Positions 22,810-34,158 are shown, numbered from the stretch's first letter. The stretch: 64,000 nt of DNA from Rhizodiscina lignyota (GCA_010015805.1 ML978124.1:806001-870000); one strand, 5' to 3'. Notes: generated by a model from the letters alone, not told the origin. Translations and numbers: made by a program.

Positions 22810-24673
22810 CTATGACAGGTGAACAAGACCCTCAACCGTGCCGAAAGCCCTCAACTTGTTACCGTACACACGCCAGAAATCGCTCTGAAATGGCGGCATC
22901 TCAGCCCTGTCACTCTTCTCCGTAGCTGTGCTCTTGGAAGCGCTTTGGGGAGAATGGCTATCCGTATAGCTCGGCCCGTCTCCTTGCGTCTCTTTGTCAT
23001 TGTCGGACTCGATCGAGAGACTACCTAGCTTGTCGTATATGTTGCCGTGTGAGAAGCGACTGGGCACAGAGTAGCTCCTTGACCCATCCTGCTTGTCTGT
23101 TTCGCCTGTCATTTCCCCTGCAGGCGTCTCAGATGACCGCTCGTCATGGAGGGCTAAGGATGCAGGCAAGCTGACACCACCCTCGACAGAATCCTCAGAG
23201 CCTAGGCCTGAGCTATCGACTCGTTTCACGTACGTTCCTTCCGCTTCCAGCTTTGAGGACAAGCGGATCAAGACTAAGGCCGTGAGATAGCTGTCAACTG
23301 CATAACACTAGTTAGTGTATTAAACAGGGGGGAGTTCGAATCCTTACAGCCTGCCTCGTGGAAGAAAGCCTGATTGCCATCGTATTTGAGATGTTCGTTG
23401 TGTGTGAGACATATCGGTCGCTTCTCAGACTTGAGCTTGTCATCGATTTCCTGTAGTGAAGACATGGGATTGATGTCTCCGCAGTTGTGCGTCGCCAAAT
23501 ATTTGGTATCTATGACAAGCGGGAAGAGCGCGTGGAAGGCCTGCTGAAACTCCTCAACGGTGTCTGGAAGAGGTCCAATGAAGAACTTGTAGAAGTAAAC
23601 TACGTCTGTCATGCAGTTATGTCCGACCAAAACTGTTTTCTTGGTTTTGAGTATATCTTTGATCCTATCGAAGCGTGAGTTGAGAGCTCGTAGGTCAACG
23701 GTCCTTGCAGCTCCATCCGGATAGTATGCAAACGACTTCACGTCGATTCTATGAAGCGTCTCATTCGTCATGGCATCAACAATCCATCGAAAGCCCGTCT
23801 GACGGTATATTTGCTGCTTCACGCTATGTTTTCGCTTGTGTAGTATCTCCTTCTCGCGCTCCTCGTTCAAGGGAATGATCGTAATGTAGCTGGCTCTGCT
23901 GAGGGTTACCAACTGCGGGAACTCGGCTCTGACAAGCTGATGCACAAGTCGCTTCTCAAATCGTGAGAGATCTCCACCTTCAGGCTCTGGTGTACTGTCA
24001 AGATCGATGTCCTTGGATGGCTGCTCTCGTTTTCCCAACTCTTTCCTCGACATAATGTCTAATGACGTACCACCGTTCTTCTTCCATTCCTCAATCCGTT
24101 TTCGAATACTGTCGAGGAGAGCCAGCGACTCTACGTCGTCGGTGTCAAGGTGGATGTCTTCGATGTTCTTTCGTCCTAGCCGGTTGTATGCGGTCTCCTT
24201 TGCAAGCTTGGCCTCCTCATGTGAGAGATATGGCACACCTTCTCTGAATGGCTTCTCCAACTTGAAGTCATTACGAAGCAGAAATTCTATCGCGCCGCTC
24301 TGGAACGAGAAGATGCGTTCGATGTCAAGTTTTTCATCCAGCAGAGGGTTCAAGTTGAAGTTGTAAGGCTTGAGAAGATAGGTTTCTTCCTCTTGGTCGT
24401 GAATGGCGAACGTCAGGCCAATCTGTAGGATTTGATAACGTTCGGCTGCCTCTTTGATGTCCCTATGTCGAATGGACTCAGCTTATCTTGAACTGGCTGC
24501 GATCAATGTGTTATGTACCTGTAGCGCTCTTGAACTGTTTGCCTGCCGGTCGCGTGGGCAAGCTTTGTAGCGATGCCCGAGAGCTCGAGGTCAAGAGAAA
24601 CAAAGTGGCATTGCGAGAGATCTTCTAATATCTCAAGCAAGCGCGGCGCAAAGGAAATGCGGTCGACGTCCAT
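22810..24673 (-). CDS. PARN-like poly(A)-specific ribonuclease (CAF1/DEDD family)
   Basis: Three exons, 24673-24519, 24462-23348 and 23297-22810, give 585 residues. Both introns have good signals (GTACAT...ACATAG and GTAAGG...ATGCAG with a CACTAAC branch site). The DEDD nuclease residues are visible: VSLDLELSG gives Asp28 and Glu30, the same numbers as in human PARN. GHNCMTDVVYFY supplies the third Asp, and the junction HEAG/FDSYLTA supplies the last His and Asp. An inserted segment around VRAEFPQLVTLSRA corresponds to the PARN R3H-like insertion. The enzyme would shorten 3' poly(A) or trim small RNA ends. The last ~150 residues are acidic and disordered. Schizosaccharomyces Triman is a relative of this group. 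Confidence 0.88.
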
Positions 24674-25194
24674 CTCCGCAAAATGCCCAAGGCTAGATGG
24701 TGAGGTGGTAGAGGGAAGGAGAGGAAGAGATGAAGAGTAGAGAAGGTGTTGTTAAGAGAAATCGTAGTCACTAGTCGCGCCTGTCACAAGAACGCATGAA
24801 GTTCAACAGCTTGCGCACGCGACATGATGTAGAGAAGTGTGCAAAGGAAAGGTTATGCGCCTACGCATGGACAATAGTGGGCGCGGGCACCGCGTTGAGA
24901 GCTCAATTGCTCTGTAATTTCACGGTACATTATGTGAAGCGTCAATCCTACTGTAACTCTTTACAGATTTACTTGAAACATTAATACGTTGGAAAAGTAG
25001 AGATGATATCCCTGATTCACGTGGTCAGGACACCCTAAAAACGCCATGCCGAGGTCAAGTACTTTACCGACTAGCCAACTGTAATCCACGACTGCATTCC
25101 TCACCCTCAAACAACAATCACCACCGTCGCGTCCTAAATTATCTCTTCTCGCGCTATCTACCGTTCTGACCGATGTGGGCATAACCAAGACGCC
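24674..25194. promoter_or_regulatory. Bidirectional promoter region between PARN-like and PEX26 genes
   Basis: 521 bp separate the two divergent start codons, so both promoters must fit here. I see no family-specific operator or other gene. Confidence 0.5.
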
Positions 25195-26654
25195 ATGACA
25201 AGCGGCACGACCGTCACCTCCACCATGCCTACCTATACCGATCCCTCTGAACCCGCATCCGATGGCCCTCTGTACTCCTCTATCTCGAGCCTCTCCTCCA
25301 ACCCAGCAACACAACGCCAACAGGCGTCAAACATTGCTAAATCATACAGACAAGCGGCGCAACTATTCTTAACGCGGAGACTTCCGGAGGCGCTCTCTAC
25401 GATCGAACCTGTCATAGCTCCGCAGCAAGGGAACCAGGATGGGACAGCAACCGGTAGTGATGGCAGCGGTCAAGAGACGGAATCCACAGCGGCGCCAATT
25501 GCCTCTGCAAGCCGCGGAACAAGAATCAAAGTTTGGAGCTTCTATTTGACGTTCCTGAATGCGGTCGTTGACCTAGGGCCGGAAGAGGGCAAGCATGCCT
25601 TCGGGAGCACCAAATGGAAAGCTTTAGTTGCCAAAGCTAGGGATGGAACGGTGTGGGAGGACGTCGTAAGAAACGGTTACAATGGCATAGAAGGAGAAGT
25701 AGATCCAGACGTCGTCGTGAATCTGTAGGTTACCTCCGGCAAAAATCGTCTGCGAGAACTGATGCATCTAGCGCAACGCTTCTCTTAACGCACTCCCCTT
25801 CCCAGAAGCTCAACCAATCCCGCCTTGAAACTTATCTTTCAGCAACCTCTACTCCTACATTCTCAATCTCATCCTCTCAAGTTTCTGGTCCAACCCTCCA
25901 ACGGCGATCCTCTAACTCCTCTCATCATAATGGCACATCCACCCCAAGGGACTTGAATACGAGATTAAAGCTTCTCGAGCTCTACACTCTCCATATCCTT
26001 CCAAGGAACCAAGAATGGCAGTACGCACGTGAGTTCATAATGATGAGCGAAGTACTGGACGACGAGCGTAAAGAGACGTTCCTCCATGCATTGCACAACC
26101 TGCGCGAAGAATCCGAGCAGAGCGAACAACGGGAGCAAGAACTTGCCCGTGAAAGAGAAGAACAACTAGAAGCGCAACGGCAACGAGAAGAAGAAATTCG
26201 GAAGCAAGAGGAGGAGCGAGACCGTGAACGGCGGAGGAAAGAGGAAGAAGAACGTAAAAGACCGCCCAGTAGGCGGCAGAATGGCGCCACAAATGCAAGA
26301 CCCGCGGAAGTCCCAGGACCAACGGATCATGGAAGGAGATTAACCAGTCCACCGAGCAGACATCGACCGAACCAGCCCTCGCGAACACCTGCCAAGAGAT
26401 CAATAACTGCGTCACAGGGAATATATAGAAGGGCTGCGGCTCTTGTTGCGGCCATACAGTCTGCAATTACTGGGACGGCGCAGAGTGTTTCGAGCAACCC
26501 TATGGCCTTCCTACGGGCCTTCTTGTTTCTCCTGGCATTCGTATTGGCATTTGCAAGGGCAGAAGTCAGGGAGAGAGTCAAGCGATGGGTGATGGATGCT
26601 TGGGACAGGATAAGAAGGACGATCGGAATGGGTGTGAAGGTCAGCTACATCTAA
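25195..26654 (+). CDS. Peroxin Pex26-like peroxisomal tail-anchored protein
   Basis: Two exons, 25195-25724 and 25772-26654, give 470 residues. The intron is only 47 nt (GTAGGT donor, ATCTAG acceptor) and the join reads DVVVNLATLLLTHSP. The N-terminal third is helical, with repeat-like motifs (SYRQAAQLFLTRRLPEAL). The middle carries a long Glu/Arg-rich coiled coil (~305-345). A single hydrophobic helix, FLFLLAFVLAFA, near residue 425 is followed by a basic tail. This matches fungal Pex26, the membrane anchor that docks the Pex1/Pex6 AAA-ATPase on peroxisomes during receptor recycling. An ATG 10 codons downstream is an alternative start. Identification rests on overall design and remembered similarity, so I am less sure than for enzymes. 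Confidence 0.72.
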
Positions 26655-27177
26655 AGCTTGAATTATATCCACGACTTTGAAATGTATCAATATTGGAGTA
26701 TCCTGCATGCCGCAAGGAGCGTTCAATGTAATTGGAGGATACTTTGCGTGTATCACCGTGGAGTAAGACTTAGCAGTGTATTGCATTATACCAAATGCAT
26801 TAGCTCGCCTCGTTACTACTACGCTTTTGATAATGTTCTTCTCCTGCTCCTCTGCCGAGCTCGATCTGGGTCCTCCATCATCCCCAATTCGTTAAGCAGA
26901 TATCATTGCCGGCCTGCCAAAAAGCTTCATTCAACATCGCATGTTTTAACTCCCAGCTTCGGCACCGAAGACAGCGACCTTCAGCCTTTGAATTCATTGA
27001 AGCTTCTTCCAATATGCTGCTCTTCCAGGCCCAAAGCTTGCTTCTTCCTCCACATGAGCAGATTGATCTGAGCCTTGCCAAATGATGTCATGTCGAAGTT
27101 CGTTCTATTGAACCTGGGAACATCGTCTTCGCAATCATCTTTTGTCATAGAATGTCACCCAAGGTCCCCCGCCCGGA
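26655..27177. other. Convergent 3' intergenic region
   Basis: 523 bp between the 3' ends of the PEX26-like and RDS3 genes. Short frames exist on both strands but have no motif. Nothing else is seen. Confidence 0.45.
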
Positions 27178-27504
27178 TTATTGATTCCTAAAATTCTTCT
27201 TCTGGTAGAACAGATCCGTTCTACTACTTCCCAAGTTGATAATCTTCGGACATCCGTCCCGGTCCTTCTCAAGTCGCGTGCACTCGGCGCAGTAGAACGC
27301 GTCACTGATGCCCTCTCCACCGCACACGATGCACTTATTGTTGTAATTGCCGAAGGAGCACTCGTCGCAGATTCGTACCAAGGTTGTTGGGCGCACATAC
27401 GAGTCGCAGATGGGGCATTTGCCGTCGCATTTGTCGCATAGACGGCCGATGGCGATGCCGGAACTCTTGCGGCACATTACAAGATCGGGGTGATGTCGCG
27501 ACAT
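27178..27504 (-). CDS. rds3: Splicing factor Rds3/PHF5A (SF3b complex subunit)
   Basis: An intact 108-residue frame without introns. It aligns almost end to end with human PHF5A from [13 protein letters not shown] through [18 protein letters not shown] and [10 protein letters not shown] to [10 protein letters not shown]. The CxxC knuckles that bind three zinc ions in a knotted fold are all present. Rds3 is part of SF3b in U2 snRNP and helps hold the branch-site adenosine pocket. The family length is 107-110 residues, so the protein is complete. It lies head-to-head with a pinin-domain gene, another splicing-linked protein. Confidence 0.97.
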   Translation of the reverse strand: MSRHHPDLVMCRKSSGIAIGRLCDKCDGKCPICDSYVRPTTLVRICDECSFGNYNNKCIVCGGEGISDAFYCAECTRLEKDRDGCPKIINLGSSRTDLFYQKKNFRNQ

Positions 27505-27893
27505 GTTTGTGGCTGATGCTTCGGTTTTGCGGTTGTTGAGCGGCGATAGAGATTGTAAGTTCTTTTGAAGTTACTTTTCGAACTTGGAGGATTCTGGGCT
27601 CTGAGTGTGTCGTGTGTTCGAGGTGGTGAAAGAAGTGGCGAAGATATTGATGCATTTCAAATGTTGTCCTAACGCTTATATACCTTGCTGTTATGGCCAT
27701 AATTCGGCTGCAGTCGGACTTCGAGATCTTTCTATCACACTCCATGCCGTAACTTCTCCGCGAATCATTCTCCGCGCACGACCAACCAAAGCGAACCAGC
27801 AATTTGACCACTGGATTGCAAGAATGGCGGATGAGGAATTGTACTGCTTCTGATTTTCCTGCGCGCAAGAATGTCAAGCTAATACTATCTAGA
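27505..27893. promoter_or_regulatory. Bidirectional promoter between rds3 and the pinin gene
   Basis: 389 bp separate the start codons of two divergent genes that both act in pre-mRNA splicing. Sharing a promoter would allow common control. I see no intron or other gene with confidence in this interval. Confidence 0.55.
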
Positions 27894-28871
27894 ATGGTAG
27901 AGTCCGCGGTGGTCGTTCCAGCCGAACCTCTCATAGAATCACAAGCTTCACCACCTCCTCCACAACGAAATGGCTCTCTCAAACGCCGCCAGTCCTCCAT
28001 TTCGTCAATATCTAGCAAACGTCCTCGCCTCAGCTTTGATGGGGCTCCCGAGTCTCGCTCCGCCAACTCACCTACCCAAGATACTCCAGCTCCAATTCAC
28101 TCCCCAGAACGCGCGCCTCTGCGCAAAGCCAGCATAGACATGGACAAGAAGCGCGCAAAGAGGATGTTTGGCAATTTTCTCGGTGCAATCTCACAGAAAA
28201 GCGAGACGGTATCCCAAAGGAAAAGAGCAGATGTAGAGAAGAGGGCACAGGCTAAGCTTCGACAGCAGAGTGAAGAGGACGAGGCAGCGCGTCAACAGAA
28301 GCTGGAGGAGATACAAAAGAAGCGCAAGGAGCAGCAAGTCGTGTGGGAGGAGAAGAGCGTGGAGGTTCGCCATAGCAACATGCGTGCAACAGCAAACTTC
28401 CTGAGAACAGATGCTGAGCCGCACCTAGTGAGTATACCGAGCACGATGCCCATTTCTGTGTATGTTGACCTATTATTGCACCAGTACTACAAACCATACG
28501 AGCTTCGACCGTCCGACAAAGAGCGCATCGAGCGCCAAGTGAAGGATGTGGAGGAGATCATCGAAAGCGAGAAGGAGGAGCTTGAGAAGCGAAGGCAGGC
28601 GCGGTTAGATGCGACTGAAGCTCAAATGATCGATCAAACAGAGCATGGTGAAGAAGACCGTAGCAAATTCGGAGACCCCGGCGCAGTCCATGAAGAAGCA
28701 GCAGCAAGTGAAGAGCAGGGGGCAAGTAAGGCTACAAACGGGGATAGTGAAGATGCCTCTCAGGTCGCCAATGGCGCACCGACGGCTCTCATTGAGCATG
28801 AAAATAACAAGGAGATGGCCGATGATGGCGGAGAGGTGGTCGAAGGAGAAGAAGACACCGTGATATACTGA
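27894..28871 (+). CDS. Pinin/SDK/MemA domain protein
   Basis: A single-exon frame of 325 residues with the start at ATG 27894; the frame is open further upstream, but only after weak non-ATG starts. Residues ~85-205 form the pinin domain: KKRAKRMFGNFLGAISQ, a long Lys/Glu coiled coil, then VEVRHSNMRATANFLRT and PYELRPSDKERI. Metazoan pinin belongs to exon-junction-associated complexes and binds RNPS1/SR proteins; fungal relatives are thought to act in splicing. The N-terminus is Ser/Pro-rich, with a KRRQSSISSISSKRPR stretch that may be a nuclear signal. The C-terminus is acidic and Ala-rich. Confidence 0.87.
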   Translation: MVESAVVVPAEPLIESQASPPPPQRNGSLKRRQSSISSISSKRPRLSFDGAPESRSANSPTQDTPAPIHSPERAPLRKASIDMDKKRAKRMFGNFLGAISQKSETVSQRKRADVEKRAQAKLRQQSEEDEAARQQKLEEIQKKRKEQQVVWEEKSVEVRHSNMRATANFLRTDAEPHLVSIPSTMPISVYVDLLLHQYYKPYELRPSDKERIERQVKDVEEIIESEKEELEKRRQARLDATEAQMIDQTEHGEEDRSKFGDPGAVHEEAAASEEQGASKATNGDSEDASQVANGAPTALIEHENNKEMADDGGEVVEGEEDTVIY

Positions 28872-29012
28872 TTTGCGTGCACAGTTGCGTTGACTCCTTG
28901 GAGTTCAAGCATTCTTGGAGTTGCTTGAATTGTAACATAGTTTAACGGGCCACAGAGCAGATCCTCAGCAGCAGCTATATGATACGCAAGCGAGCTGCAA
29001 TTAACAAAGAAC

Positions 29013-30455
29013 TCACAGCTTCACAACGACCTTCGCCGCTGACACGCCTTGCTTGTGACGATCGACCGCTTCCTGGCATTTAGCGAGGCCACCCTCTATC
29101 ACAATAGGATCTGGCTTCGCTTGGAGAGTACCATCGGCCAAAGCTCCTGGTACCCACTTGCCCCATACACCTTCTGCTACGGCCGGTGACTGCACCGCGA
29201 TAGTTGCTGCATACACTAGATTTTGTTAGTCTACATTCTCGCTCGTGTAAGACAACAATCTTCTCCCTGTAGATATCGCTAAGTTCGAATAGAGCGGTAT
29301 AATATTCTTCCTGGTTGAGAAGAATACACTTGAATGGATAAGAAACCCTATGAATCGGACTTGGTGACATGATTGAAGATGCATTTGGGCGGAAGAAAAG
29401 ACTGATCAATCAGAAAGGCAGACATACTTGAGGATCCGGTGACGTTCTTTCCCATATCTCCTCCAGCGCCGGGCTTCGTCAATGCCAGCTTTCCTCCACC
29501 AAATCGTTCAGCGACCTCGACACATGTCTTCAAGGTATCGTCCGTACAGATGGAATCAAAGCCCCCTGCAAACGTGCCTCCTTCGAGGGCTTGGACCAAC
29601 TGATCGACCAGGTTTGTGCTATGATGATCGACGACCGCCTTTGCGCCAAGGCTTTTCACGTATTCAAGGTTGTGTTTAGAGGCAGTTGATACGACGTCAA
29701 ATCCAGACCCAATGGCCAGTTGGATTGCCACTGTTCCAACGGAAGATGAGCCACCGTAGACGAGTAACATCTTGCCATTGGGTTTTGTGCCCTTTGCGGG
29801 CAACGGTAGTCCAAGGAGGTTCTCCTGGTACAAGCCACATGCTGCTGTTGATAGAGCGAGAGGAAGAACAGTAGCCCTTTCAAAGGAGAGGGAGTCTGGG
29901 ATTGGGGCAACGTTGCTCTCTTTACAGATAGAGTAAAGCTGGAACGCGCCGTCCTTGGGATCGTTCGTCATGAGTCCAACGCAATGACTGTCGACGTTTA
30001 GTAAGTGCGGCAGTGATAATTGATTGGTGAACTTACCCAATGACTCGCTGGCCCTTCTTAAGATGGGTGACATCTTTGCCAACTTCTACGATTTCCCCTG
30101 CAACGTCGGTACCGATTACATTTGGGAACTTCTCGTAGATGATGCCTGTGCATGGTCAGATTTGATTCTGAATACCACGATATCGGCATACCGAAATCCT
30201 GCCATTATGGAGTCAGTGCATGCAATTCAATAAGAACTTGAATCAGACCTCACCTGAACCACTATTATCAAAGTCAATGTCAGCAAATTTCGTCTAGCGA
30301 GAGTGAGTAATTGACGCACTCCAATCAACTGGATTGATCCCAAGGGCGGAATTCTTTATCAAGACCTCGTCCGCTCCAGGAGTATAATATTCAGCATCGC
30401 CAACCTTCAATGGCTTCGCTTTGGCTTCAGTGAGCCAAGCTGCCTGATTCTTCAT
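29013..30455 (-). CDS. MDR-superfamily zinc-type alcohol dehydrogenase/enoyl reductase-like, six exons including two microexons
   Basis: Proposed exons are 30455-30320, 30261-30254 (8 nt), 30198-30192 (7 nt), 30145-30037, 29987-29428 and 29215-29013, giving 340 residues. Joining them restores the GroES-like segment NPVDWMVQDFGIIYEKFP, then IGTDVAGEIVEVG and KKGQRVIGHCVG. The NADPH site follows as VYGGSSSVGTVAIQLA (GxxSxxG type). The C-terminus ends PDPIVIEGGLAKCQEAVDRH and KVVVKL, as in ToxD-like and trans-enoyl-reductase relatives. Catalytic zinc ligands are not evident, so a quinone/enoyl reductase activity with NADPH is more likely than alcohol oxidation. The substrate is unknown and no biosynthetic cluster surrounds it. 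The 212-nt intron 5 is long and could hide alternative splicing. Confidence 0.82.
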
Positions 30456-31300
30456 CTTTCTTGCTCCTTTTTATGAGACAACACTAGTGAGAATAGATGA
30501 CTGCGTGAAAACCGCAACGACTGAAATGAAAGAAGCCCACTGTCCGTTAACAGACCTTCAACTTAAATGAAAACATACAAGGCATCTCTTTGTTCCCACT
30601 ACACGCTCTGTCTACTGACATAATAGACTAAATGGAGTACGGAGCAAAATAGTCGGTCTTATCTCCATCACCGACCTTTATGACGAATCGGAGCCTCGGG
30701 ATCGCCTCGGATTTCAGCTCCACCTTTCTCGCTCTTACACAATCGGCCAGTTTATTTCGCCGTGATTGTTTCTAATAGATCCTGTCAGTTTCACCAACGT
30801 AAATATGCCGTAGATGGTTTACGGTACTCCTGCACCGATAATTCTGCTTCCAATCATGCCGAAGCCGTGCGCGTCGGAGTTCACCGAAAGCGTAAAGTCG
30901 CCGGCCAACAGAATATCCAAATCTGCTCCTCTATTTGTCCAACTCACCAATTCATTTCATGTGGTCCATGTGTTCTTACAGACTTCTAAGCATCAGCACA
31001 ATAACCCTTACAGATGTTCCGACCCTGCTGGGTTTGGGAAACTGATTGTGTGTTGAATTTACGTGACTTTGGCCTTGGACTGCTACAAAGAAGACAGCAC
31101 GAACGACGTCCCGTGTGCTCGCACAGTAGTAGGGAAGGAATCTGAAGATCTGAAAGCTTACAGATTAAGGCTTCTCGTTACAATTTTTTACTTTTGAATA
31201 TCATCGCTGAAAAGACATCAAGGTATCGTAGAAAGATTCGAAGTCTCCAATAAGGTCAACTCCGAAAAGTGGAACAATAAAACCATCTCAACCATCGCCC
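30456..31300. other. Intergenic, no gene recognised
   Basis: 845 bp between two minus-strand genes. Frames around 30762-31056 on the plus strand and 30790-30900 on the minus strand look weakly protein-like but match no family I know. The rest should hold the oxidoreductase promoter and the WW-protein 3' end. Confidence 0.4.
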
Positions 31301-32119
31301 CTAAAACAACGCAGCACCAAGAAGTGCCCCTCCAAGCAACCCACCAACCAGAGGCAGCCCTAATCCTCCGCCATAGCCATAGCCCACGGGACGGTTATAG
31401 TCATATTGTGGTCGAATGAAACGTGCATTTGGGTTGTTTGCATATGGTCCTTGTGTATATGGGTTGTACCCGTATGCACCCCGCGGTGCACCTGGCCCAC
31501 TCGGCGGTTCGATGTACACGTCTCTACCATTTCGATCCTTGCCCAGATACTGCGGCTGGCCGCTCTGAATCGCCTGTGACAGCGCCCGACGATAGGCGAG
31601 GTGCTGCTCGTATTGCTGGCGCTCTAGCTCGGCACGCTGCCGTCTCGATGTCTCGCGCTCCTCATGCGTAGTCTGCGTAACTTTGTCCTTCAGCCTGCGA
31701 CCGAACTTGTGAATTCCGGTCGGTTGGCCGGATGATCCGGAAATTTCAGGCGCTCCTGCTGTCCTGGATGGACCAGCATGCCCCTCTTCATCGCTGCTTT
31801 CTGCCTCGATATCCTTCAGACTGATGCTCTTCTGGAGGCGGTTTATGTTCTCCCGCTCTTCCTTAGGCAGGGATTTGAGGTACTCGTCATCGTCGTACGG
31901 ATGATGCCACATTGAGCGCGGAGGATCTGCCGTGGTGTCTACGAAGAACTGATGATTGTGCGCAGTGTCGAATTGGCGCACCCAACCCTTAGGTAGGGGC
32001 CTATGCTCATCTTCCATTGATCTCCGGTGATCCGGGGGAATCCCATTTCGAGTTTCAGCCTTAGACTTCCCTGTAGCGTTCTCGTAGCTTGGAGGTGCTT
32101 CTTTCGGTTCGTCTGCCAT
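31301..32119 (-). CDS. WW domain protein with Gly-rich C-terminal tail
   Basis: A single-exon frame of 272 residues from ATG 32119. A WW domain spans ~42-73: LPKGWVRQFDTAHNHQFFVD then PRSMWHHP, with both signature Trp residues and the closing Pro. Upstream lies PPSYE, a PPxY motif that could bind WW domains of other proteins or its own. The middle is charged with a helical Arg/Gln-rich part. The C-terminus is Tyr/Gly/Asn-rich and ends in a hydrophobic Gly/Leu stretch (LPLVGGLLGGALLGAALF) that may insert in a membrane or aggregate. WW proteins are adaptors for Pro-rich ligands; the specific role is unknown. Confidence 0.8.
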   Translation of the reverse strand: MADEPKEAPPSYENATGKSKAETRNGIPPDHRRSMEDEHRPLPKGWVRQFDTAHNHQFFVDTTADPPRSMWHHPYDDDEYLKSLPKEERENINRLQKSISLKDIEAESSDEEGHAGPSRTAGAPEISGSSGQPTGIHKFGRRLKDKVTQTTHEERETSRRQRAELERQQYEQHLAYRRALSQAIQSGQPQYLGKDRNGRDVYIEPPSGPGAPRGAYGYNPYTQGPYANNPNARFIRPQYDYNRPVGYGYGGGLGLPLVGGLLGGALLGAALF

Positions 32120-32743
32120 GGCTTGTATGTTTTGTTATGCGATTTATGAAAGAGTTGAGGAAATTGGACAGTAGACAGAAGAATTTATCCTGATGAATGT
32201 GAAGGCAATTGCGGTGTGGCTGTGTCAAGAGTCGTTGACGCGTGACACCGTAAGTGGCAATGGTGAGAACTTCTGACTTGGAGCTTGAGAGAAACGTGAA
32301 GAAAATTGCCTGCGAGTCCGTATAGATCTATATACTTCGACAATGTGGCTTTGAGGTTGATTTTGAGTTGAATTTGGAATCCCGCCGCGTGCCCGAAGTC
32401 GTGTGAGAGGTTGGAGTTGTTGAAGCGTGCGCCTCAAAGATTCATAATCCAGCTCTCGCCCAAAGCGGTAAGGTGCGAACGCCTTTGTCAGGAGGAACTT
32501 CCGGAACCTGTTCAGCTGTGACGTCTTCATCTCAATCTAAGGTGGCTTGGACGCTTTTTCTTCTATGGAATGAAGAGTTGCCGAAATCCGTTGAAATCTA
32601 ATGCTATGGTAATACGACAAACCCGAAGTGCTTCATCCCTCCGTAACGCCACAATCTCGGTCTAAAAATTAATTTACAATGACCGGACGAAATCTTAAAA
32701 AAAAAAAAGCTGGCTCCCCTGTCCTCAGGCACTAACGGTTAAT
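32120..32743. other. Promoter of the WW gene and 3' flank of the membrane-protein gene
   Basis: 624 bp. A 101-codon minus-strand frame at 32225-32530 starts with ATG and is Arg/Gln/Ser-rich but shows no family motif; it may be leader sequence of the WW gene. A run of about 12 A residues lies near 32700. Confidence 0.4.
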
Positions 32744-33758
32744 TCAAACCCACGGTACTACTTTAGGAGTTGCTCTCCGCGCGGCTTCTTCATCGTCACG
32801 ACCGTGTGCAGCGTAACTCCCAGGTCCAGACTTATTTTTTTCGACAAGCGGAATAGCAAAGCCAGTTGCCAGATACATGACAACGACAATGTACTCCATC
32901 AACGAATGCATAACGATCAATGCGGCGATTGAGCCAAAGAGCGGGCTCCACGTCGGATCCTCAAGGTTACCGGAGAAGACCGACAGGCAGGAGTAAATGA
33001 TGCGGACGGTCAGGAATGGCACGGATGCACTGATAGCGTACAGGATCTATTCAGAAATGTCAGTCATACGGGGAAACCTGCAAATTCGATCAAAAATGGT
33101 AGAAACTTACCCTCAAGCTGCTGTTATGAGCGAGACCTTCACGTTTGGTCCAGAAAAGTAAATCAAATGCAATGATAGCACCAACGATCGCGGCGAATAA
33201 GATGTAGCCAGCCTTTGAGAGCTTCGTTCCAGTGGACACATCGCTGGCATTGTTGTAGTTTCCCTGGAGGCAGCTGCCAGCAATGACGAGGGTGACACCG
33301 ACAAGCAAAATGACACGTAGAGCGATGATCTGTATTTCGATTCGTTTATGCTCCGGAAAGTCGATAAATTTGCTGAGATCATATGAGTCTTTGAATTTCT
33401 CATTCATACCACTCTCGGAAACTAACATTATCCTTAAGAGTCCGATGGTGGATAAGATTAGCGGGATAACACCAGTCCCTTGGAAAACCAGTCCTGCGAT
33501 GATATACCCGACACTTTGAGGGTGGTTCTCGAAGACTACAAGGATAGCACCTTCAGCAATGCGAACTGTAGAGACTTTTTAGCAGAGGCTTTAGTTAGGC
33601 AAAAGGCCAGTCGTACCTGAGCTGAACAAGACGAGGGAAGTCCACGCCATCCTCGGTCGTCCATGTTTATGGAAGATCAGGAAGCACGTAGCAAACAGCG
33701 CTGGTATGTAAAAGGCAATCTGAGCAATTCCGACATCCGAATGCACGTTCAAAGTCAT
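32744..33758 (-). CDS. Fungal multi-pass membrane protein (DUF7702-like)
   Basis: Three exons, 33758-33617, 33565-33111 and 33046-32744, give 299 residues. The introns carry GTACGA...CTACAG and GTAAGT...GAATAG signals and keep the frame open. I count about seven hydrophobic helices, for example IAQIAFYIPALFATCFLIF, VGYIIAGLVFQGTGVIPLI, IIALRVILLVGVTLVIAG and GYILFAAIVGAIIAFDLLFW. The FLTVRIIYSCLSVF motif near the C-terminus and the overall helix layout match the fungal DUF7702 group, whose function is unknown. The C-terminus is a charged cytosolic-type tail. It could be a sensor or a transporter; nothing in the sequence decides. Confidence 0.72.
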
Positions 33759-34158
33759 CTTCGATTTCGTTCTGTCGTTCTTATTCCGTGGAGAAGAGGG
33801 CTGAGAGAAGTGATAGACCGCGATGACTTGAACCAAGAGAAGATGAACTTGCAATACCTACACAAGGCATTCCACTTGCTCTATATACTGTTTGCCATCG
33901 CAAGCGAGAGTTCAGCACGCGAAGTTCGCAGCGTCATTGAGGTCATTGTGGCCACGCCGGTTTCGCGAATTGTCTCTTAATCTGGCGGGATCTGTTGAGG
34001 CTGTTGACATCTTCATATCTGCCAGTGTACCGAGTATAACACGTCCATCGATCTGGAGGTGTGCGTTTACTTAAGTGTTCGGAATTCTTATGTAATGCAG
34101 ACTTGCCACGCAAATTTAAGAAGCAATGAAGAATGCATTTCCAGATAACCGCGTGATC
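33759..34158. other. Intergenic between membrane-protein and HET genes
   Basis: 400 bp holding the promoter of the membrane-protein gene and the 3' flank of the HET gene. No other gene is seen. Confidence 0.4.

Noticed and set aside
30790-30905. Minus-strand protein-like text including ILLAGDFTLSVNSDAHGF
   Set aside because: It looked like a coding fragment, but I found no start, splice context or family to support it.
32225-32530. 101-codon minus-strand frame upstream of the WW gene
   Set aside because: It has an ATG but no recognisable domain, and its position fits the WW gene leader.
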